Shown here: piece after piece, positions 48,001 to 57,000 of the stretch
How the letters are laid out: the number at the start of each line of letters is the position of its first letter
Numbering within the stretch: position 1 is the first letter of the stretch
Origin: Anolis sagrei
Lineage: Eukaryota; Chordata; Lepidosauria; Squamata; Anolidae
DNA: 64,000 nucleotides
Assembly: GCF_037176765.1 (NCBI RefSeq)
Contig: NC_090025.1
Location: 143,154,758 to 143,218,757, forward strand
Direction of reading: 5' to 3'
Program-made: the position numbers and the translations under genes
The notes under the pieces: model-generated
What the model was told of the DNA's origin: nothing
Databases searched by the model: none
The model's input: only the letters and a program-made list of their open reading frames with translations

Positions 48001-51000
48001 ACCAAACTACAGCTCTCTTTTTTTCCATGTCAGGAGCAACTTGAGAAACTGCAAGTCACTTCTAGTGTGAGAGAATTGGCCGTCTGCAAGGATGTTGTCC
48101 AGGGGACGCCCTGATGTATTAATGTTTTAGCATCCTTGTGGGAGGCTTCATGTCCCCGCATGGGGAGCTGGAGCTGACAAAGGGAGCTCATCTGCACTCT
48201 CCCCAGATTCGAACCTCTGACCTGTTGGTCTTCAGTTCTGTCGGCACAAAGGTTTAACCCATTGCGCCTCTCATGAATCCTTAACATTGAGCCATGGAAC
48301 TTAAAGTGGTATCAAACTGTTTTCATTCCCCATTCCCTATAGGTATTTCAAATTTGGATACTGCTGACTTAATAACCAAGGTCTAATTCTGCAATGAACT
48401 CCAGATGTGTGCATTTTATACCACTGTGAGCTCAAACCATAAGTTGAAGAGTTCTGCTTTGTATTTAAGCAGACAATAATAAAACAATTTAGTTTCCCAT
48501 ATGCATATTACATCTGAAACTAATGGGGTTTAACTCTAAACACAGAATTTTAAAAACAGGTTGTAGGCGTCATTTGGAATTCCGATGTCAGAACGATTTC
48601 CTCCCCAAATGTCATATATGAACAAAAAGTATGAAGGGGAGCAGAGTGAGCTTTGCACAAAGATCGGATTGTCACTCTGCGCTGTGCTTATTCAGCATGA
48701 ACAGTACCGGACTAAAGAGCTGGGCGCCACATTCATCTGTCTACCTGGCACTGTTTGTGGTAAGGACGTTTTCCAAAAACAGTGAAAGATAATAGGCATC
48801 TAGCCTTTCTCAACAAAATGATGACAGCTTCTACGACGAGCAAAGTTCATTTGGAACAAAAAGATCTCCTTAAATGGCTGGCAACATATGACTAAAAATG
48901 GACCACAAAAGTTCTCAGGTTAAATCAATTAGATCCTTTATTCCCCTGAATTCCTTTCATTTCACATTTGTTCAGAAACCCCAAGGAAGCTAGATTTCTA
49001 TCACCACATTTGCCATGCACAATTCTTTTTACCTACAGACACAAAACATTTGCAACCACATCTGGCAGCAAAATCTCTACAGCTAGTTCATGTCAACAGC
49101 ACTCCTTCCATACAGTTCCTCATGGTTCCTAACAAATCCAGAATCAACAGGGTTCTGAGGATAGATGACGGACTTCTCAAGGAAGTACTGTACAGTATTT
49201 CTCAAATAAAAGCGTCATCTGCCAAGCAAGTGACAATTTGAGGAACTTAATCTGGCACACCACAATGAAACTATATTAGGAAACAAGAATCTGGTGTTAA
49301 AGCAGATTTTGATGTGGCAACAATTTTTTTCACTATATCTAGATCAGCATTTCACAACCTGTTGATTGGGACCTCTGGAGGGTGGGTCACGAGGATTTTT
49401 AGAAGGGTTGCCAAAGATAATCAGAAAACATATATTTCTGATGGTTTTAGGAACCACTTTGGCAGAGAAGGTTGAAGATCTCTCTGCCTGTCCTTCCCTT
49501 TCTTTTTGGAAACTGATGGTGAATCCTCTCACCAAAAGCCCTCCTTCTCCGTGATTGGCCAGCCTCTCAGTCAAGGAGAGGGCTATGTCTGAGACTCCAA
49601 GTAAGGAGGGGAGAGCAGGCATTCTTGGAGCATGGCAGCGTAGTACACATATGCAGGGCAAGGGAAAGTGTGTGAGGCTGGAGGAAGGTGCGCGCCAGTG
49701 AGTCCCTTCGAGACATGGGGGGGGGGGTTCTGTGTGGGAAGTTTGGCCCAATTCTATCACTGGTGGGGTTCAGAATATTCTTTGATTGTAGGTAAACTAT
49801 AAATCCCAGCTATACAGCTTCCAAATGTCAAGGTCTATTTTCCCCAAACTCCATCAGTTTTCATATTTGGGCAAATTGAGTATTCGTGCCGAGTTTGGTC
49901 CAGATTTATCATTGTTTGAGTCCACAGTGCTCCCTAGATGTAGGTGAACTACAACTCCAAAACACATGGTCAATGCCCACCTAACCCTTCCAGTATTTTC
50001 TGTTGGTCATAGGAGTTCTGTGTGCCAGTTTGGTCCAATCCCAACATTGGTGAGGTTCATAATGCTCTGTGGTTGTAGGTGAACTATAAATCCCAGCAAC
50101 TACAACTCTCTCAGTATGCCCAAACTCCACCAGTGCTCACATTTGGACATACTGGGTATTTGTGCCAAATTTGGTCCAGTGAATGAAAACACCTCCTGCA
50201 TATCAGATATTTACATTGCACGTTTATTTAAATAGCAAAATTGAAGTAGCAACTAAAATAATTTTATGGTTGGGGGTCACCACAACATGATGAACTGTAT
50301 TAAGCGATTGCAGCATTAGAAAGGTTGAGAAACACTGATCGAGTTCATATCCATTTACTCAGAAACTATTAGACATTTAAGATAAGACATGTTATAGGAA
50401 GTAAAAACAGTCTAAATTATATGTTTTGTTGAAGGCTTTCATGGTCAGAATCACTGGGTTGATGTGAGTTTTCTGGGCCCTATGGCCACATTCCAGAAGC
50501 TTTCTCTCCTGACATTTCACCCACATCTATGGCAGGCATCCTCAGAGGTTGTGAGGTTTGTTGGAAACTTGGTAAGTGAGGTTTACATATCTGCCATAGA
50601 TGTGGGTGAAACATCAGGAGAGAATGCTTCTGGAACATGGCCATACAGCCCAAAAACTCAGAGCAACCCAGCCTAAATTATGTGTACTTGGCAGTGACTA
50701 GCATATGCACCAAATGGTAAAACTATTTAATGAACATCACAATTGTGGACAAATCCACTAGTATTCTGATCATGGGATTGCCCTATTATTTTTTTTAATT
50801 ATAATCTAGGAGCCCCCAGTGGTGCAGTGGGTTAAACCCCTGAGCCACTGAACTTGCTGACTGGAAGGTTGCAGGTTCAGATCAGGGGAGCGGAATGAGC
50901 TCTCGATGTTAGCCCCAGCTTCTGCCAACCTAGCAATTTGAAAATATGCAAATGTGAGTAGATCAATAGGTACTGCTTCGGCGGGAAGGTAACAGCGCTC

Positions 51001-54000
51001 CATACAGTCATGCCAACTACATGGCCTTGGAGGTGTCTATGGACAATGCCGGCTTTTTGGCTTAGAAATGGAGATGAGCACCAACCCCCAGAGTCAGACT
51101 CGACTAGACTTAATGTCAGGGGAAAACCTTTACCTTTACCTCTATCACCCTTTCCCCAGATTCCCTTGTTCATCCTGATCTCAGCTGTAGCTGAAAGAAA
51201 AATGGACTTCCCAATCACAAAATGCTGTTCAGTGTTATTTCTGTTCCAATGCCAAATAATTTGAGATGGCTTGGTCCTGAATGGTCAATTAAGACCCATT
51301 AACTTTGTGGAAGTGGGAATTGGCTATAACAGCTTGTTGATAAGAATCAATAAAGCTGTCTGCAGTTTTTGACATTCCTTGTGGACCTAAACTACAGTCC
51401 TGATGGACTGCCTCTGCTTTTTCACTTGTTGCCAGGTTATCTGGAGTGCTGATGGCATTTAAAGTTTCTCAGTAACTAGCATAGGCAACAAGACTGTTAC
51501 TATTGCACTGCTATCCCTATGGCCAAACACAACTAGGGCTCCACACTTGGATTAAATTAGGAGAACCATTATTTAACTTCCTCGCAAACTTTAAAAAACA
51601 CAGAGCTGCTGAATGGTTCACATCAGTAGAAAAGAGGAATGCCCAGGTCTTTTATTCATATTTTAAGGAGGGGAATTTTCCCCAAAGTTGCTATTCACAC
51701 CATAGTGGAGGGGATACAGTTTCCACAATCACTGTTGCAACCACACTGGACCCGTACAGCAATTTCTTAACTAAACTACACACACAATCGAAGAGCTATG
51801 GATTCTCCACCATAATGCAATGTTGATGTTTATATATCTATTTGCCAGCACTTGTATATTTATTTGATACATCGTGTCATCAAATTCAAATTATGACAGG
51901 CTATTATTGCAATGCAGTGAGTATCCTTGCTAGTCTCCAATTCTGGGCACCACAATTGAAGGGAGATGTCGACAAGTTGGAATGTGACCAGAGAAGGGCA
52001 ACTAAAATGATCAAGGGTCTGGAGAACAAGCCCTATGAAGAGCAACTTAAAGAGCTGGGCATGTTTAGCCTGCAGAGGAGAAGGCTGAGAGGAAACATGA
52101 TGGGAATGTATAAATATGTGAGGGGAAGTCATAGGAGGAGGAAGCAAGCTTGTTTTCTGCTGCCCTGGAGACTAGGACACAATGGAACAATGGCTTCCAA
52201 CTACAGGAAAGGAGATTGGACATGAGGAAGAACTTCCTAACTGCGAGAGCTGTTCAGCAATGGAACTCTCTGTCCCAGAGTGTGGTGGAGGCAACTTCCT
52301 AACTGTGAGAGCTGTTCAGCAGTGAAACCCTTTATCCCTGAATGTGGTGGAGGCTCCTTCTTTGGAGGCTTTTAAACAGAGGCTGGATGGCCATCTGTCA
52401 GGAGAGCTTTGAATGTGATTTTCTTGCTTCTTGGCAAGGGATTGGACTGGATGACCCACAAGGTCTCTTCCAACTCTATGATTCTATGATTCTAAGTGTT
52501 TTTCTTATTTTGTCTTTAAAACCACTGGATTAATGAACAAACACTTCAATGGAATAGTTGGAAACAAGCAAAAAACTTTATTACTAACTGCCATCAAGTT
52601 GACTCTGACTTTTCTAAGAATTTAGAACATGTCATTTCTCCCCTGGATTAAGTGCTGGGAAAGATATTTGGATTCCTCTAAACAAAGGAGAACCAGTTTT
52701 GTTCATTAATGAGAAAACAAAACAAAACAAATAATGCAAAAGGTCAGCTTTATCTTAGGGAGATATCAATAAAGAAACTTTTGTCTTTGTGAAATATCAC
52801 CGGAGTATTGCCCACATACTGTTAGTAACACGATTATAGTTCCAGTTAGATGTTAAAGGAATGAATAGCCAACAACTTGGCATCTGGTGAAGTAAGCTAT
52901 CCAGGAAAGCACATATTATAGATGCCTTCTTCCCAATTTATATCAAAGGTGCTAAAGATTTTTCTTTTTATGTTTTTTTTTTCCGTGTCAGAAGCGACTT
53001 GAGAAACTGCAGGTCGCTTCTGGTGCGAGAAAATTGGCCATCTGCAAGGACACCCAGATGTTTTACCATCCTGTGGGACGCTTCTCTCTTGTCCCTGCAT
53101 GGGAAGCTGGAGTTGACATATGGAAGCTCACCCTGTCTTGCGCCTCCGGTGGCGCCATGGGTTATACCCGTGTACTGGCAGGACTGAAGACCGACAGGTC
53201 GCAGGTTCGAATCCGGGGAGAGGCAGATGAGCTCCCTCTATCAGTTCCAGCTCCTCATGTGGGGACATGAGAGAAGCCTCCCACAAGGATGATAAAACAT
53301 AAAACAATAATCCAGGCATCCCCTGGGCAACGTCCTTGCAGACGGCCAATTCTCTCACACCAGAAGCGACTTGCAGTTTCTCAGGTCGCTCCTGACATGA
53401 CAAAAAAACAAAAACAAAACCCTGTCTTGCGGATTTGAACCCCGACCTTCAGGTCAGCAGTTCAGGGTTTAACTAGAGTTTAACCTATTGCGCCACCACG
53501 GTTCCTTCTTTTTATGCTAAAACAAGTTAATGCTGTGATTTCTCAGAGTTCTGCAACTATCTCGTAAATTACCAAAATGCCTCGAAATGTTTGTGTGTTC
53601 GCCTGCCTTGTTTAGATCAGTGCTTGGAAAGTTTACCTTTTGGGCTAAAACCCAGAGAATCTCTTAGATAGTGGCTGAAAAGTAACATATCCAAGTTCTG
53701 GTTTGGTTATTTGAGATTGTATTATCTCAGTCCTAAACACATGGCATAATAAGAGGTGTAGCTGGGGGAGTACTGAAGACAGGCCCCCTCCAAATAAGAA
53801 TTTTGCTCCCCATGAAATTTTCCTCACATTTCTCGCCAAGAGTGAGACACTCTAGAATCTTGATATTTGTTGTGTTTGCATCCCCTTTGTCACTTTGCTT
53901 GCCCCTTTGTTTACTGTAATGCTAGAAATCTGGAAAGTGAGGAAAACTTCCATTTCAGGAGCAGAGTTACTATTTGATTGTAAACCTCCTTGAGTCGCCT

Positions 54001-57000
54001 CCAGGCTGAGAAAGGCGGTATATAAATCTATATAAATAAAAATGTAATGTTTGTTTGTGGGATTAGAATAACTCAAAAACCACTGGATGAATTGACACCA
54101 AATTTGGAAACTATATGCCTATCAGGCCAATGAGTGACCATCACTCATAAAACACAGAAAAACATAGCAGAAGGGACTTAAAAAGCAAAGAAAAAAACCA
54201 CCCAAAAATTACAACGCATATATATACACACAAACACACATATATACACACATGCATATGCATATATAAACACAAAACACATACACAGAAAGGGGGAAGG
54301 AAGGAGGGAAAGAAGAGGGGAAGGAGAGAAGGAAGGAAAGAAAGAATGGTAGAGAAAGAAGGAAAGAGAGAAGGAGGGAGAGAAAGAGGGAAATAAAGAG
54401 GGAAAGAAGGTGAGAAGGAAAGAAAGAAGGGTAGAAAAGGAAGGAAGGGGAGAGGATGGAGAGAAAGAAGGAAAGAAGGAGGGAAGGAGAGAGAGAGAGA
54501 AAGAAAGAAAGAAAAGAAAAGAAAGAGAGAAGGAGGGAGAGAAAGGGAAAGAAATAGGGAAAGAAGGAGGGAGGGAAGGAAAGAAAGAAGGGTAGAGAAG
54601 GAAGGAAGGGGAGAGGAGGGAAAGAAATAGGGAAAGAAGGAGGGAAGGAGAGAAAGAAGGAAAGAAAGGAAGATAGAAAAGGAAGGAAAGAGAGGAGGAG
54701 GGAAAGAAGGAGGGAAGGAGAGAAGGAAAGAAAGAAAGGTAGAGAAGGAAGGAAGGAGAGAAGGAACAAAAGAGAGAAAGAGGGATGGAAGGAAGGAAAG
54801 AGACAAGGAAGGATGAAACCAAACAGCAAAGGAAGCAAGAAAATAAACAGGTAGAGAAGCAAGAAAGAAAAAGAGAAAGAAAAAGAGGGAAAGAAGGAAA
54901 GAGGGAGGGAAGGAAGGAGAGAAAGAAAGAAGGAGGAGAAAGAGGGAGGGAAGGTTTGCCACAGCAACGCGTGGCGGGTAAAGCTATTATGGTAAATAAA
55001 TAAATAAATTTGGAGGAGAATGCCCTTATTTTATATCCCATTCACTGCAGCAACAAGCCTAAATAGCCTAAAGGCACCAGATCCCATCTGATCTTGGAAG
55101 CTAAGCAGGTTAGTAATTTGGTTAGTATTTGGATGGGAGGCCACCAATGAATATCAGATGCCTTTGTCTATATCAGAGGAAGGAATTGGCAAAACCATCT
55201 TTTGGGTATTCCTTGCCTAAGAAAACCTTTTGGAATTCATGGGGTTGCCACAGATCAGCAGGTGAATGTATATACTCACAATCCTGGGACTGAACTGGGA
55301 CAGGTCCTGTTAAATATAGCAGATCTGCTCCCCCAGTTCCCCAATTTAGGAACACCTAACTTACTCTGAATGGGAATCCCAACTGGTTTAGGTGACACTT
55401 CATCCCACCAAAGGGTACTTAAGAACAATATGGCACTATCATAATAAAGTAAAGATTTTCCCCTGACATTAAGTCCAGTCATGTCAGACTCTGGGGGGTG
55501 GTGCTCATCTTAATTTCTACGCTGAAGAGCTGGCATTATCCGTAGACACCTCCTCAAAGGTCATGTGGCCGGAATGACTGCATGGAGCGCCATTATCTTC
55601 CTGCCAAAGAGGTAACCATCTGCATGTTTTGAACTGCTAGGTGGGCAGAAGCTGGGCCTAACAGCGGGAGCTCCCCCTGTTCCCCCGATCTGAACTGCTG
55701 GCCTTTCAGTTTAACCCACTGCGCCACAAGGAGCTCCAGCACTATCATAATCAAATCTACACAATGTTTCTGAGTTAAAAAAAAAACCCTAAAACACTGG
55801 GTCTGGCAAAGGGATAAAATCACACACATATATACATACACGCACACACACATATATACATATATACACATATAGTATGTTTATATGGGACCCAAGGCAG
55901 CTTCCAGAAACAGCAAATACAAAGCAGCTGTAGTTTGTCTTCCAGATCCACAGATTCTATACTCATAGGTTGAAACTACATATATGTGTTGTTGAAGGCT
56001 TTAATGGCTAGAATCACTGGGTTGCTGTGAGTTTCCCAGGCTGTATGGTTTTATGCTCCAGAAGCATTCTCTCCTGACGTTTTGCCCACATCAATGACAG
56101 GCAACCTCTGAGGATGCCCACCATAGATGTGGGTGAAATGTCAGGAGAGAGTGCTTCTGGAACATGGACACACAGCTTGGAAAACTCACAATAAACCCTA
56201 AATATATTTATACTGAAAAATTCCAAAAGACAACCCTTGATTTTTGCCATTTCATACAAGGAACACTAATTTACTATGTAACACGATTTTTGTTCCTGGG
56301 CTATAAATGTCATTTCCTAATTGATTCTATTATAAAAACATGGGGAAAATTTATTAAACTGCAAAAACTTTGGTTTTGTGGGACCCCCGGCAGCACATTT
56401 TGCTATAGTTTTTAAATTAATATATCATAGAGTCTCAAGCACTTCAACATAGTTTGTGGCAACCATAAAAACAAAGTTTCTGGAGTATAACAACTACTTT
56501 CAAAAAGTAAGATAAAGGTAAAGGTTTCCCCAAGACATTAAGTCCAGTTGTGTTCAACTCTGGGGGGTGGTGCTCATCTCCATTTCTAAGCCGAAGAGCC
56601 AGCATTGTCCACAGACACCTCCAAGGTCACGTGGCCAGCATAACTACACAGAGTGCTGTTACCTTTCAAAGTGCACCACACAATTAAACAGAAAATAACA
56701 CTTTCAAACCAGGAACAGATTTTTTTTTCAAAAAATGTGTTACATAGTGTAATGGTACTTGAGCATCCATGGATTTTGGTGTCCAGGGGGAGCCTTGGAA
56801 CCAAACCCCAGTGGATACCGAATTTCCACTGAAAGGAGGAATCACAATCCTCATCACATTTCCTTCCATTGTTCTCTCTCTTCTTAGAGGCATGAAAAAG
56901 TTCCCAAATGCATAGCAGGGAGAGAAAGCAAGAGGAAAAGAAGAGGACCCATGCACACCAGCCTTACCTTGCACCGACCGGCCAATGCTGTATAAGTGAG

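Larger units (their letters stand above)
37595..56967. other. CPM intron between coding exons 1 and 2
   Basis: A 19-kb intron (37692..56967) and the richest repeat field in the window; elements are listed separately. Stretches with nothing recognised: 41120..42080, 44770..45290, 46400..47500, 48550..49330 and 52510..52980. Confidence 0.6.

Noticed and set aside
51842-52225. A 127-codon frame as a host gene
   Set aside because: It is CR1 3' DNA; the peptide [17 protein letters not shown] is the known read-through of that repeat, also seen antisense at 14791..15126.
53143-53240. A tRNA gene
   Set aside because: The B box is good, but it is the head of a SINE with family tail, A-rich end and target duplication.
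54141-55041. Open frames of 252-287 codons on -
   Set aside because: They overlap in all three frames across the GGAA tract, with the same four-residue composition.
55062-55170. A genuine 5S rRNA gene
   Set aside because: Only the 3' half is recognisable, it is diverged, and it is joined to a SINE tail.
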